Below, piece after piece: positions 37,401 through 46,212 of a stretch of DNA of 64,000 bases. The first letter of the stretch is position 1. Every line of letters starts with the position of its first letter. Made by a program: the position numbers and the translations under genes. The stretch spans positions 2,048,001-2,112,000 of the forward strand of contig NZ_CP028923.1 of the NCBI RefSeq assembly GCF_005166025.1, in the 5' to 3' direction. This stretch comes from Mangrovivirga cuniculi. Lineage in GTDB: Bacteria; Bacteroidota; Bacteroidia; Cytophagales; Cyclobacteriaceae. The notes beneath the pieces are model-generated. The model made no database searches, had not been told where the DNA came from, and saw only the letters and a program-made list of their open reading frames with translations.

Positions 37401-37586
37401 TTTCCTGGATGTGGAGTAAAGATCTTTGACGAATTAGGCAGAATTCTTTTTGAAGCTAATCCTTATAATAATGATTGGGATGGCACTTTTAATGGAGATT
37501 ACCTTGAAAAAGGTGCTTATTACTATGTTATTCAATGTGATGATGAAAATATAGGGGGAAGCGGTAGTATAGTAATAGTCAGATAA
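34473..37586 (+). CDS. T9SS type B (CHU_C) surface protein with IPT, FG-GAP/VCBS, Ig and PKD domains
   Basis: 1037 residues. Signal peptide (1-20), IPT/TIG domain (about 22-103, 'INSISPTDTTVNGIVTVQG'), a seven-bladed FG-GAP/VCBS propeller (about 115-470) with calcium-loop repeats such as 'DFNGDGNLDLAF', 'DFDNDGRLDIAV', 'DFNKDGKMDLAV' and 'DINGDGNVDIIV', then Ig-like domains (about 480-710), a PKD domain ('YNWNFGDGNSSNEFEP') and a further Ig-like domain. The C-terminal domain (about 949-1037, 'ILSPNGDGINDTWVI', ending 'GSIVIVR') is the CHU_C type B sorting signal used for T9SS export. It is probably a large adhesin or ligand-binding surface protein. It follows the PorP/SprF gene after 8 bases. 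Confidence 0.9.
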   Translation: MRKIQTFIFFLMFIGTGIYGQVPVINSISPTDTTVNGIVTVQGSGFGTTASDLDVSFGGIKANIVDVTTNVIRVRVPAGSHHAPISVLRKSSGNISYSKQYFDLSYSGVPLNASSFEAASIQGALGPQLDILGGDFNNNGHNDVVVVYPAPQTNFSIYFNNGTGSFTKSDVALPGAAKFVEKADFNGDGNLDLAFTEDNSQGSLVYIMINNGSGGFTNVQSLTIEGNNPNRLRAADFDNDGRLDIAVVNETNNTLVSIFRNLSSGGVTNFETTPATFPITVDNARGMSIGDFNKDGKMDLAVNASLGAEVFVIKNNSTPGNFSFGQYQTFVIGGDLTRILVADFDNDGFEDIATSKIQNQISVIRNTSTEGGDINFSSPYSFTSLTSTYGIEAGDINGDGNVDIIVNSAASAQIRVFVNTSTPGSISTTTYDLDTPSPGLGIKATDLTGNARPDIFFTSRTENNWSYLKNINCVLPQTSPESFMSICLGDVRRVYATPTITGQYAWYKDNVLQKQGTDNFLDVSLGGNYTVRHLEGSCNVSSNVLGVVLNNATSPGEPAASNDGPVCPDGSLTLSAGTVSGATYQWTGPNGFESTEQNPVISPFNVENAGYYYVQTVSGDCKSDPVETYAGLANLPSSSIIPDGPTSFCDGNDVVLEVPASAEITGFTWKKDGSVISGATTGSLTVTESGSYSVVVENTSGCTQESDPVVVTVSAAPVSDFSISGNLCRGSTLSFSNSSTVDGSQTVSYNWNFGDGNSSNEFEPTKTFNTAGTYDVSLTVSYGPACQDISTQTIVVEDAPIADIELVSGTMPFCEGDSVLLQTVSEYSSYEWSNGSTGRQAYYTSGTEASVSVSSGAGCPGAGSFTLNTLPAPVIDITAEQTEISRGDTVILNASGGIDYAWEPAEFVDFADISNPYAFPTETTTFSVNATGSNGCVGTAEITITVEGSFEFKANKILSPNGDGINDTWVIQSIDQFPGCGVKIFDELGRILFEANPYNNDWDGTFNGDYLEKGAYYYVIQCDDENIGGSGSIVIVR

Positions 37587-37711
37587 TTGAAATATTTCAA
37601 TTTACAATAGAATTATTGGTTACCTTTTGCAGGTGAAACGGATATAATTTAGGATAAACTCCTAAATACTAAGGATAAATAGACTTTTAGACCAAATAAT
37701 ATTTAACTCCG

Positions 37712-40700
37712 ATGAATATTTTTTATAAAAATAAAGGAGACAAATTTTTTAACTTGCTAACCCTCAAGGTACTTACCTTGTTTGTCTTAGCTTGTTTGTC
37801 TTTTTCAGGATATGCTCAATTTGATACTAAACTTTGGTTCCCACCGGTTTGGAATGCAAATCAGCCTAATCTTAATGCGAGATCTGAATTTTTGATTACA
37901 ACCAAATTTCCCGTAGCAAATGTCAGAGTTTATACTGTAGATGGTGCGGTAGATCAAAATTTTGTGGTTAGACCTGGCCAGCCGGCAAATATGGCATTAA
38001 GTCCTACTTTAGGAATGACACTTAATCTTAACCAGGTAGAAAATTCCAAAGGTTTAATCGTTGAATCAGATTATCCTGTTCAGGTAACGTATAGATTAGC
38101 TGCTGTTAATAACCAGAATATTGTGACTTTAAAAGGTAAACAAGCTCTGGGAACTTTATTTTACGCTGGTTCGCAAACCATAAATATGGATCGTCAATAT
38201 GCCAGGGGTAAAGAACACCACTTTATTTCTGTGATGGCTACTGAAGATAACACAATTGTAACATTTGAATTACCTGCATCATATACCTATGATTTTGCAG
38301 GTCTCGGAACTAAAACTCATTCAGTTACTTTAAATGAAGGAGAAACTTATTTGGTTCGTGGGGAAGGGCCTTTACAGCATATCACCGGAACTAAAGTTAC
38401 TACTAACGGTAAAAGTATCGTGGTTAATTCAGGTTCAGAGCATACCAGAATTGATGGGCCTCCAGGTACTACTTCTGCTGAAGGTGGAGCAGATCAGCTT
38501 GTGCCAATTGAAAGAATAGGAAGTGAATATATAGTAATGAGGGGTGAAAATGACCCTGAGTATGAATATAGTATTATTGTAGCAACTGAAGACAATACAG
38601 AAATTTTTATTGACGGATCAGCAACTCCTGTTGCAGTTATCAACGAAGGGGAGTATTATAACTTCATGCTGGGCGGTCCTTATACTGATGTGGGTCGAGG
38701 TCATTATATTACTTCTAATAATCCTATATATGTTTACCAGGTGAGTGGATCAGATCCCGGAAGGGTAAGGGATGAGGTCGGTATGGCGATTGTTCCTCCT
38801 TTATTTTGTGCAGGTAGTAAATATATAGAGTTTGTTCCATTTAAAAACTATTCGCAGAAACAGCGAATCAATATAGTGATTCCTCAGGAAGGATTATCTT
38901 CATTAACATATAATGGGCAATCATATTCTTCATATTCAGGTGTTTCTGTTTATCCGGTTAATGGCAGACCAGATTATTATGCTGTGTCTTTCCCAACTCA
39001 ACATGTGAGAAGTCAGGATAATCTGATAATAACTTCAGACGAATTTCTTCAGGTAGGATATATGACCGGAGCCAGTGGTACAGGAACGTATGGTTTCTTA
39101 TCAGGTTTTGGTAGTAAAATTGAAACCATTGACCCGTACTATTATAATGAAACGGGAGATAAAGTTTATACTTCTATTTATGATTTTGATGCTGACCTTG
39201 CTACACCTGGTTACCAGGGTGTAGTTCAGGGGAATACTGTTGATATGTGTATATGGGGAGAAAGTTGTGCCCCTCCTAATCTTGTTAATGATGTAACAAG
39301 TTCAGGTAATGGTGAAGAAGTTCAATTTACACCAGCTACTGATTCCTGCTTTACCTATACTGCTTCAAAAACGTATTATGGAAAAGATACTGTCGAAGTA
39401 CAGATAATCAATGAAATAGGTGCTGTGGAAACAGTATTTATAATAGTAGATGTTATTTCGGCGCTGGACTTAGCGATTGATGAAAACTCAATCAATTATA
39501 ATTCTCCAACCTGCCCTGAAACAGATTTCACGGTTTCATTTGATATTACCAATCTTTCAGATATTCCTTTTAATGATAATCTGGATGTCACCTTTTACGA
39601 TGGAGATCCGACAGTGAGTGGAGCACGGCGATTAAATTCAATATCCGTCCCCATAAATAATTTAAATCAAAACGACGTATTTACGGTAAATGATGCACCG
39701 GTCCAAGGTACAGGAGCGGCCATAGTCGACTTATATATTGCTATTAATGATAATGGAACAAGTGGTGTTCCAATTAATTATCCTTCCACGATAATATTAG
39801 AAACCGATTATACTAATAATGTTGGGGCTCAACCAGTTCCTGCATTACCTTTCCCACTTGAAGCAGAGAAATTAAAAGACAATATTAATTGTGATCCTGC
39901 TTACCCGGATAATGGTGCAGCCAGAGCAAATGTTATTATAAATGGGAATGTGCAAACTTCTGGTTATAGTTATAGATGGTTCGATGGGCCAACACCAGTA
40001 ACCGGAAATGCGGATTTTACTCAGAGAACTTATCCAAATCTGGCTGAAGGAACGTATAGTGTATATGCAATTAATGATCGCTTTGGGTGTCAGTCTGACA
40101 CAGTTGAAGTAGAAATTGGTTTGCAAGCTGAATTTTTCTCAGCAGACATCGAAGAAATATCACCATTGACTAATTGTGTGAGTCCAAATGGTGCACTTAG
40201 AGCAACTGTTCCAACTGCTGATGATGATGATTTTGATTTTTATTGGTATAATGATGAATTCGTTCAGGACAATACTACTCTTGTAGGTGTTGGTCAGTTA
40301 TTGGAAAATATAGATGAATCAGATTATACTGTTAAAGTTATAAATAAAACTACTGGTTGTTTTGAAATCACTAGTGCCTCAGTTTCTGACCAAAGAGTCT
40401 ATCCAGGATTAAATCTGGATTCAGAACCTCAAACAAGGTGTGATCCAGCTAATGGTAGATTGATCGGTGGTATAAACCAGAATCCATTAGATTATGATTT
40501 TACCTGGACAAATGAAGAAAATACCCTGATAAGTAATAACCAAAATGTTAATGAGGTTGAGGCAGGGAAATACTATTTGAATGTTGTGAATCCTACTACG
40601 CAATGTCAGGCTAATGATTCGGTTATTGTTGATAATAATATAGCTGAAGTTGATTTAGAAATAACTGATGGAGTTGAGAATACATGCTTTTTATCGCCTG

Positions 40701-42907
40701 TAACAGTTACTGCAGAATATTCTAACGGCCAAACTGTACCAGGTGCTCAATTCTCATGGTATTACGGTACTACAGAACCGGTAACCTCTGATAGATTGTT
40801 TGCTACAGGATCAGTTGTTGATAATGTTTCTCCAGGAAATTATATAGTAGAGGTGTTAAATCCTGCAGATAATTGTAAAACAACAGAGCCATATAGCGTT
40901 GATGCTACAACTCTTACTCCGATTATTGATCCAGATGCTGAAGCGTCAGAAAATTGTACTCCATTTGATGGTGAAGTATCTGGAAATGTCACTAACATTC
41001 CTCCGGGATATAATCAAACTGATTATACTTATTATGTATTTGTAGGAGAAAATCAAAAAGATATAAATGAAGCTGACTTCGTATTGGTTGGAGAACCAAC
41101 AGGATTGAATTTAGCTGGACTTGAACCGAATTCTTATACCATTATAGCTCAGCAAAATTATGATAATGAGTGTTTATCTCTTCCTGAAACGGTAGAGGTA
41201 GATGATGATGCTGTTTATCCAAATTCAATCGACGAAAGTATTTTAAATGCTAACTGTCTGAATGCAGAGGGAAGAATTACATTAACTTCTACTCAACAAT
41301 ATGATTTCCAATGGTTTGCTGGTGATATTGAAAATGATGAAACTGTTGAAGACCTGAATTTAACTGATACTGAGGTTACTCAAAGTCAATTAAATAATTA
41401 TCCATCAGGTTTTTATTCGGCGATTGTTACTAATCCAAATAATGGTTGCCAGGATAGCATAGTTTCATTCATTGATATTCCAACGCTTGATGAATATGTT
41501 TTAAGAACAAATAAGCACGATGATCCATTCTGTTTTGTAGATAGTGGAAGGGTTTCTGTGTCACTTGCGAATACAAACTTTAATTATCCATTTGAATTTA
41601 CTTACCGATTAGAGCGTATTGACGAGGAAGGAAATTCCTTTGTAGTACCATATTCAGGAGATCCTGCTAATCAAACATATCTTTACAGACAACTTCCTCC
41701 GTCTGATTATCGAGTCTCATTAATTCAATTAGATGAGAATGGTAATCCTGCGTATAATTGTAAATCTGAAGAGATCGAGGTACTGGATACAGAAGTTAAT
41801 CCGGTAATAGAAGCTGAAGGAACTAATCCTTTGACTGTTTGTAGTCCTAGAGACCCTGATGGACAAGCTGAAGTACGAGTTACAAATGGAGATATATTCT
41901 TGCATTCATTTGAATGGACAACAACAGATGATCAAGGCAATCAAACATTAATTGCAACTGGGTCGGAAGTATATAATTTGTTAAATGGGACCTATACGGT
42001 TACAGCGACTAACACTCAGAATTATTGTGAGGCTACTACTACAGCTATTGTAGAAGATGCCAGAGTTTATCCAACTGTAATTCCTGAATTAGTTAAAGGA
42101 AGGGAGAATTGTATCGAGCCTGATGGTATACTGAATGCTTATGTACCAACTACCGAAAATCAAGATGATTATAAATTCGAATGGTATGATCTGGTTGATG
42201 GTTCGGAAGAACTGGATACAATAGATCATTACTATACCGGTCAGACTTTTGATATGTTTGATATTGGTGATTATACAGTTGTTTCAATAAACCGGGCTAC
42301 TTCTTGTAGAAGTGAAGCGGTATATGCTTTTGTACCAGATGAAAGAGTTTATCCTGAATTCTACGTCAGAGCTCAGCCAGCCGCTTGTGATTATAGTAAT
42401 GGCTTTGCAAGAGCAGTTGTGACAAATGATGTTGATGTAGAATCAATTCGATGGGATATGGGTGGTGTATATAGCTTTGGATCTGATTTGATCAATATTT
42501 CTTCAGGATTGTACAATGTCGAAGTTACTACTGTATTTGGTTGTGCAGATTCGACAGATGTGGTTATCGAACCAGACATATTTGTTTACAATGGTGTTTC
42601 TGCAAACGAAGATGGTAAGAATGATCATTTCATTATCGACTGTATCGAGTGTTTTGAAAACAATAACGTGAAAATATTCAACAGGTACGGTGATCTTGTA
42701 TATGAAACAGATGGTTATACCAATGATTCTGATCCAGATGCACAGTGCCAATCGGTTGATGATACATTAGGCAATAACTTTAGAGGAACTGGAAATCGCG
42801 GTATTTATGCAGGAGGTAAAAAACTACCGATAGGAACATATTTTTATGTGATAGATAAAGGAGATGGTTCCGAACCAAAAAATGGTTATCTGGAACTAGT
42901 GAGATAA
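37712..42907 (+). CDS. Giant T9SS type B surface protein with N-terminal IgGFc-binding-like domain
   Basis: 1731 residues, the largest gene in the window. Signal peptide (about 14-35), then a domain (about 35-470) like the IgGFc-binding N-terminal family: 'FLITTKFPVANVRVYTVDG', 'YPVQVTYRL', 'VMATEDNTIVTFELP', 'NPIYVYQVSG'. A CARDB-like segment (about 590-720) follows, then about ten imperfect repeats of roughly 95 residues with 'C.P.NG.....' starts and 'Y.V.V.N..T.C' ends (about 720-1640). The C-terminal CHU_C sorting domain (about 1630-1731, 'YNGVSANEDGKNDHFIID', 'NGYLELVR') predicts T9SS export. The IgGFc name comes from mammalian homology; no antibody binding is implied. Probable adhesin. 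The 125-base spacer before it shows no feature. Confidence 0.88.
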   Translation: MNIFYKNKGDKFFNLLTLKVLTLFVLACLSFSGYAQFDTKLWFPPVWNANQPNLNARSEFLITTKFPVANVRVYTVDGAVDQNFVVRPGQPANMALSPTLGMTLNLNQVENSKGLIVESDYPVQVTYRLAAVNNQNIVTLKGKQALGTLFYAGSQTINMDRQYARGKEHHFISVMATEDNTIVTFELPASYTYDFAGLGTKTHSVTLNEGETYLVRGEGPLQHITGTKVTTNGKSIVVNSGSEHTRIDGPPGTTSAEGGADQLVPIERIGSEYIVMRGENDPEYEYSIIVATEDNTEIFIDGSATPVAVINEGEYYNFMLGGPYTDVGRGHYITSNNPIYVYQVSGSDPGRVRDEVGMAIVPPLFCAGSKYIEFVPFKNYSQKQRINIVIPQEGLSSLTYNGQSYSSYSGVSVYPVNGRPDYYAVSFPTQHVRSQDNLIITSDEFLQVGYMTGASGTGTYGFLSGFGSKIETIDPYYYNETGDKVYTSIYDFDADLATPGYQGVVQGNTVDMCIWGESCAPPNLVNDVTSSGNGEEVQFTPATDSCFTYTASKTYYGKDTVEVQIINEIGAVETVFIIVDVISALDLAIDENSINYNSPTCPETDFTVSFDITNLSDIPFNDNLDVTFYDGDPTVSGARRLNSISVPINNLNQNDVFTVNDAPVQGTGAAIVDLYIAINDNGTSGVPINYPSTIILETDYTNNVGAQPVPALPFPLEAEKLKDNINCDPAYPDNGAARANVIINGNVQTSGYSYRWFDGPTPVTGNADFTQRTYPNLAEGTYSVYAINDRFGCQSDTVEVEIGLQAEFFSADIEEISPLTNCVSPNGALRATVPTADDDDFDFYWYNDEFVQDNTTLVGVGQLLENIDESDYTVKVINKTTGCFEITSASVSDQRVYPGLNLDSEPQTRCDPANGRLIGGINQNPLDYDFTWTNEENTLISNNQNVNEVEAGKYYLNVVNPTTQCQANDSVIVDNNIAEVDLEITDGVENTCFLSPVTVTAEYSNGQTVPGAQFSWYYGTTEPVTSDRLFATGSVVDNVSPGNYIVEVLNPADNCKTTEPYSVDATTLTPIIDPDAEASENCTPFDGEVSGNVTNIPPGYNQTDYTYYVFVGENQKDINEADFVLVGEPTGLNLAGLEPNSYTIIAQQNYDNECLSLPETVEVDDDAVYPNSIDESILNANCLNAEGRITLTSTQQYDFQWFAGDIENDETVEDLNLTDTEVTQSQLNNYPSGFYSAIVTNPNNGCQDSIVSFIDIPTLDEYVLRTNKHDDPFCFVDSGRVSVSLANTNFNYPFEFTYRLERIDEEGNSFVVPYSGDPANQTYLYRQLPPSDYRVSLIQLDENGNPAYNCKSEEIEVLDTEVNPVIEAEGTNPLTVCSPRDPDGQAEVRVTNGDIFLHSFEWTTTDDQGNQTLIATGSEVYNLLNGTYTVTATNTQNYCEATTTAIVEDARVYPTVIPELVKGRENCIEPDGILNAYVPTTENQDDYKFEWYDLVDGSEELDTIDHYYTGQTFDMFDIGDYTVVSINRATSCRSEAVYAFVPDERVYPEFYVRAQPAACDYSNGFARAVVTNDVDVESIRWDMGGVYSFGSDLINISSGLYNVEVTTVFGCADSTDVVIEPDIFVYNGVSANEDGKNDHFIIDCIECFENNNVKIFNRYGDLVYETDGYTNDSDPDAQCQSVDDTLGNNFRGTGNRGIYAGGKKLPIGTYFYVIDKGDGSEPKNGYLELVR

Positions 42908-42926
42908 AAAAACGCCAGCAATTATA

Positions 42927-43859
42927 ATGAAAAAATCAACTTTAATATTAGCCATTGCTTTCATTTCTTTAATAGGAATGAAAGCTCAGCAAAGACCTGT
43001 GTTTTCGCAGTACATGTTTAACGGTATGGCCATAAATCCGGCTTATGCCGGGGTGCATGAAACTATTCATGGTATTGCTTCATACAGGGATCAATGGATC
43101 AATATGGATGGGGCTCCGAAGACTCTCTCATTCGCAGTTGATTCAAAACTTTCAAAGAAAAACATTGGTCTTGGTCTGATGATTACTAATGACAGAGTTG
43201 GAATTCATTCTGATATTGGAGTATATGCAGCCTATTCTTATAAAGTTAAGACGATGGGAGGTACTCTATCCATGGGATTACAGGCTGGTTTTAATAATCT
43301 GAATTCCGATTATTCAAGACTTACTCTGGATGATATTACAGATCCAAACCTTCAGGGAGTAAATAATTCGTTTAATCCAAATTTTGGTGCCGGAGCATAT
43401 TGGCACAATAATTCATCCTATGTAGGATTGTCTGTGCCTTATATTCTTCATAATAACACTTTTGATAAAAATGATATCAGTACTGTTACTGAATCAATTG
43501 AAAGACGCTATTATTTTTTAACAGGAGGTCATGTATTCCCTGTGTCACAGAATTTACTGATAAGACCGAGTGTCTTGTTAAGAATTCAGGAGGGGGCTCC
43601 TGTAGGAACTGATTTTAACTTAAATTTTATTCTTTATGGAAGATTAAATCTGGGAACATCCTATCGTACCGGTAGATCCCTAGTCACCTTCTTCCAGATT
43701 CAGGCTACCAGAGAATGGAGTTTTGGTTATGCATACGACTATGTATTCAGTGATTTGAACCAATTTAACAGGGGTTCTCACGAATTCATCATTCAATATG
43801 GCGTAAATATCGACAACAGTCATAAGTCGATGCCTTGCCCGTCTTATTTCCTTAGATAA
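42927..43859 (+). CDS. PorP/SprF family type IX secretion accessory protein
   Basis: 310 residues, the normal family length. Signal peptide (1-20, ending MKAQ) and an outer-membrane barrel with the canonical start 'FSQYMFNGMAINPAYAGVHE' and 'YRDQWINMDGAPKT', and the ending 'SHEFIIQYGVNI'. PorP/SprF proteins pair with type B sorted substrates (as SprF does with SprB). Its position 19 bases after the giant CHU_C protein is the usual substrate-partner order, so it is probably the dedicated partner of that protein. Confidence 0.92.
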   Translation: MKKSTLILAIAFISLIGMKAQQRPVFSQYMFNGMAINPAYAGVHETIHGIASYRDQWINMDGAPKTLSFAVDSKLSKKNIGLGLMITNDRVGIHSDIGVYAAYSYKVKTMGGTLSMGLQAGFNNLNSDYSRLTLDDITDPNLQGVNNSFNPNFGAGAYWHNNSSYVGLSVPYILHNNTFDKNDISTVTESIERRYYFLTGGHVFPVSQNLLIRPSVLLRIQEGAPVGTDFNLNFILYGRLNLGTSYRTGRSLVTFFQIQATREWSFGYAYDYVFSDLNQFNRGSHEFIIQYGVNIDNSHKSMPCPSYFLR

Positions 43860-43875
43860 TATTTATCTACAGAAA

Positions 43876-45015
43876 TCAAGCGATAACAAGTGGTTGAGGG
43901 CTGAATGATATTATAAAAATAAATATTGCTATCCACCCAATTACTTTTCTCCAGGGAGATAAAGGTTTATTATATATTGCCGGAGGATGATATATACCTA
44001 TGAATCTTCCGATAATTAATCCAAAAAATAACCAGCCTGAATAGCCCTTTATATCGGGAAAGTAAAAATTTATGAAGTATTGAACAGTGTATATGCCTAT
44101 TGCTATGATGATCTTGGTCATCGGGTCTTTTGATACCCTTCCCATTATAAAATACAGGAATAAAAGATATAGAGGGACGGCCAGCATCAGATCTGAAATG
44201 CCCTGTCTGCTATTTATAAATCCTATACCCGCATAAAGAATAAACAGTAGATAAAAGCCCAGGGAAAGTTTGCCTTGTAATTTCCTTCCAAAAAGTCCAA
44301 ATAAGACATGTCCTCCATCTAATTGCCCTATTGGTAATAAATTAAGAGCTGTAAATATTAAAGCGAGATAGCCAACAAATAAAAACGGATAATGAAATAA
44401 TTCGTGCTTATTTGGTAGCAATTCTGGTTGATCGACAACATAATTTTCGAAGAATAATGACAGAAGATTATCGCCAACTAAAATGTCTATTGTATTCTCA
44501 TCTGCTTCTGGTCTGAAGTTAAAGCCTTTTCCCTCCACATTATATTCAGGGTGTATTTCATATTGATATTCCTGAGGTGGAAGGTGTGTATATCCATACC
44601 ATAATAAGCCAAAAGCAATTACAAAACCAGCCAGAGGGCCTGCTACACCGATATCAAAATATTCTTTTCGGCTTTTTACCAGTCCTTTTAACCTGATAAC
44701 CGCACCCATTGTCCCAATGGTAATTGGAAGCAAATAAGGGAGAGGAGGGAAGGGAATATAAAATGGGAGAGTGGTTTTTACCTTATGCTTAATGGCAGTA
44801 AAAAAGTGGCCAAATTCATGAACAGTCAGAAAAAGCAGAAAGGGCCATGCATACATGAATCCGGAGTACCAATCATGTCCGGTCCATTCTGTTATCATAC
44901 TAACAGGCTTGCCTTTTACCCAGAAAACCCCGGCAAGTACCGCAGCTCCAAAGGTCAATAAAAATAATGCTAAATGCTTTATTATATCTTTTGCAGAAAA
45001 GTGATTACCTGTCAT
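43876..45015 (-). CDS. M50-family site-2-type intramembrane metalloprotease
   Basis: 379 residues, multi-pass membrane protein. The zinc motif HEFGH (66-70) lies at the end of the second hydrophobic segment, and the third ligand motif 'NLLPIGQLDGGHV' (Asp233) is present, as in archaeal and plant-type S2P proteases lacking PDZ domains. Between them is a loop of roughly 60 residues (about 145-205). Members cut transmembrane regulators; the substrate is unknown. The gene starts 11 bases inside the end of the upstream HAD gene, so they are likely co-transcribed. It is convergent with the PorP/SprF gene. Confidence 0.85.
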   Translation of the reverse strand: MTGNHFSAKDIIKHLALFLLTFGAAVLAGVFWVKGKPVSMITEWTGHDWYSGFMYAWPFLLFLTVHEFGHFFTAIKHKVKTTLPFYIPFPPLPYLLPITIGTMGAVIRLKGLVKSRKEYFDIGVAGPLAGFVIAFGLLWYGYTHLPPQEYQYEIHPEYNVEGKGFNFRPEADENTIDILVGDNLLSLFFENYVVDQPELLPNKHELFHYPFLFVGYLALIFTALNLLPIGQLDGGHVLFGLFGRKLQGKLSLGFYLLFILYAGIGFINSRQGISDLMLAVPLYLLFLYFIMGRVSKDPMTKIIIAIGIYTVQYFINFYFPDIKGYSGWLFFGLIIGRFIGIYHPPAIYNKPLSPWRKVIGWIAIFIFIISFSPQPLVIA

Positions 45016-45622
45016 GATTAAAATAATTAATTAGGACTTCAGGTCCGTCAACGTGGATAGCATTAATTCCTAATTGTTGGGCTGAGTTTATGTTTTGTTT
45101 CAGGTCGTCAAAATATAAAGTTTCAGAAGGCTCCAGATCATTTTCTTCTAATATTTGCTGAAAAACCTCCGGATTAGGTTTTCTCTTTTTCATAGTAAAA
45201 GAATAATATGTTCTGTCAAAAAATGAACTGATATCATTTATATCTGCAGTTCTTTTTAACACTTCATTTACTCCATCAATGTGAATAGGAGATGTATTAC
45301 TCATGAGATATAATGAATAATCATCCTTTAATTTTTCGAGCAAGGATAATCTCTGGTGTGGTATATCCAGTAACATTGCATTCCATGCATTGTCTAAATC
45401 TTCATCACTTAAATTGTGATTTAATATCTCTCTCATCTCATCTCTGAATTGATCATCGGTTATTTCACCCAATTCGTACCGTTCTGTTATTTTAGAATTA
45501 AAAATTCTCGATTTAGCTACATCGACATTTCCATTGCAATAAGATACTAGTTTAGAGTAGGTTAAGTCGGTGTCTAGGTTGATTATAACACCACCGAGAT
45601 CAAATATTATGTTTTGAATCAT
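45005..45622 (-). CDS. HAD-superfamily phosphatase (YihX-like, subfamily IA)
   Basis: 205 residues. Motif I is 'IIFDLGGVIINLDTD' with nucleophile Asp8; the usual second Asp is Gly, as in YihX-like sugar phosphatases. Motif II Ser/Thr is in 'LYLMSNTS', motif III Lys in 'KKRKPNPEVFQ', and motif IV is 'YFDDLKQNINSAQQLGINAI'. A helical cap lies at about 15-80. Likely a cytoplasmic phosphatase of sugar phosphates or related small molecules. Translationally overlaps the M50 gene by 11 bases. Confidence 0.87.
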   Translation of the reverse strand: MIQNIIFDLGGVIINLDTDLTYSKLVSYCNGNVDVAKSRIFNSKITERYELGEITDDQFRDEMREILNHNLSDEDLDNAWNAMLLDIPHQRLSLLEKLKDDYSLYLMSNTSPIHIDGVNEVLKRTADINDISSFFDRTYYSFTMKKRKPNPEVFQQILEENDLEPSETLYFDDLKQNINSAQQLGINAIHVDGPEVLINYFNHDR

Positions 45623-45710
45623 TAATTTTTCTTTAATCAGTTTGGGATTTTATACTGCAAATATGTAACATTGCATTCCCAATTCAAAGCTGATGTAACA
45701 AAGGCTTTTC

Positions 45711-45784
45711 GGGCCCTTAGCTCAGTTGGTTAGAGCACCTGACTCATAATCAGGTGGCCGCTGGTTCGAGCCCAGCAGGGCCCA
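45711..45784 (+). tRNA. tRNA with CAU anticodon, probably Ile2 (lysidine type)
   Basis: A 74-base cloverleaf: acceptor GGGCCCT pairs with AGGGCCC, discriminator A84, D-arm TAGCTCAGTTGGTTAGAGC, anticodon stem CCTGA/TCAGG with loop CTCATAA (anticodon CAT), T-arm CTGG-TTCGAGC-CCAG. CCA is not encoded. Resemblance to E. coli ileX (GACTCATAATC and the T-arm) and the C4-G69 and C5-G68 pairs favour the AUA-reading Ile tRNA modified by TilS over elongator Met, but sequence alone does not settle it. Confidence 0.9.
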
Positions 45785-45792
45785 CAAAAATT

Positions 45793-45823
45793 AAGCTCCA
45801 CAAATATATGTGGGGCTTTTTTA
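45793..45823 (+). terminator. Terminator after the tRNA
   Basis: Stem AAGCTCCACA/TGTGGGGCTT (one G-U) with a 6-base loop, followed by T-run, 9 bases after the tRNA end. Confidence 0.85.
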
Positions 45824-46072
45824 TGCCTCATAGTTTTTGCACTTCTAATCTATCTGTATATCCTCATAGCTATCAATTTTTATGTCCCCAATTTCCCTTT
45901 TAAAAATAGCCTGAGACTTAAATAACATAGTTAGCAAGGGTAAATATTTCAATTTCTGCAATATCTGTCCGCACAATCACCTGATAAAATAACCCTCTGT
46001 TTTTGTGAAAATGCTCGTTGTATTTTGAAAAAATCACCTTGTATAATTGTTGTATCAGTTTTTGAAACACTT

Positions 46073-46210
46073 ATGAAAGACATAAAAAATAGTCCGGAAA
46101 AAACAGAAGTAACTAATAAAAGAAAGTTGAGAAAACTTTTCTTTCTTGAGTTAATCATAATAGGGCTATGTCTTATCATTGCCTTAATTGCTTACATTAA
46201 TTACCTATAA
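46073..46210 (+). CDS. Small single-pass membrane protein upstream of PUL2 susC (tentative)
   Basis: A 45-residue frame from the ATG at 46073 (an in-frame ATG also lies at 46025) with a basic cytoplasmic N-part ('KTEVTNKRKLRKLFFL') and one strong transmembrane helix (about 24-42, 'LELIIIGLCLIIALIAYI'). It ends two bases before the susC ATG. The positive-inside, TM layout argues for a real small protein, but such AT-rich stretches can produce it by chance. A competing minus-strand frame covers 45949-46179. No family recognised. The roughly 250 bases between the tRNA terminator and this frame hold no other gene and must contain the PUL2 promoter. Confidence 0.35.
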   Translation: MKDIKNSPEKTEVTNKRKLRKLFFLELIIIGLCLIIALIAYINYL

Positions 46211-46212
46211 AC

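Noticed and set aside
46002-46027. Bacteroidota-type promoter (TTTG and TATTTTG) before PUL2
   Set aside because: Spacing is about 15 bases instead of about 19-20 and the -7 element is imperfect, so I do not call it.
45949-46179. Minus-strand 76-codon frame opposite the small TM ORF
   Set aside because: Has a hydrophobic stretch but no plausible partner, and its coding region is the reverse of an AT-rich leader. The plus frame fits the susC context better.
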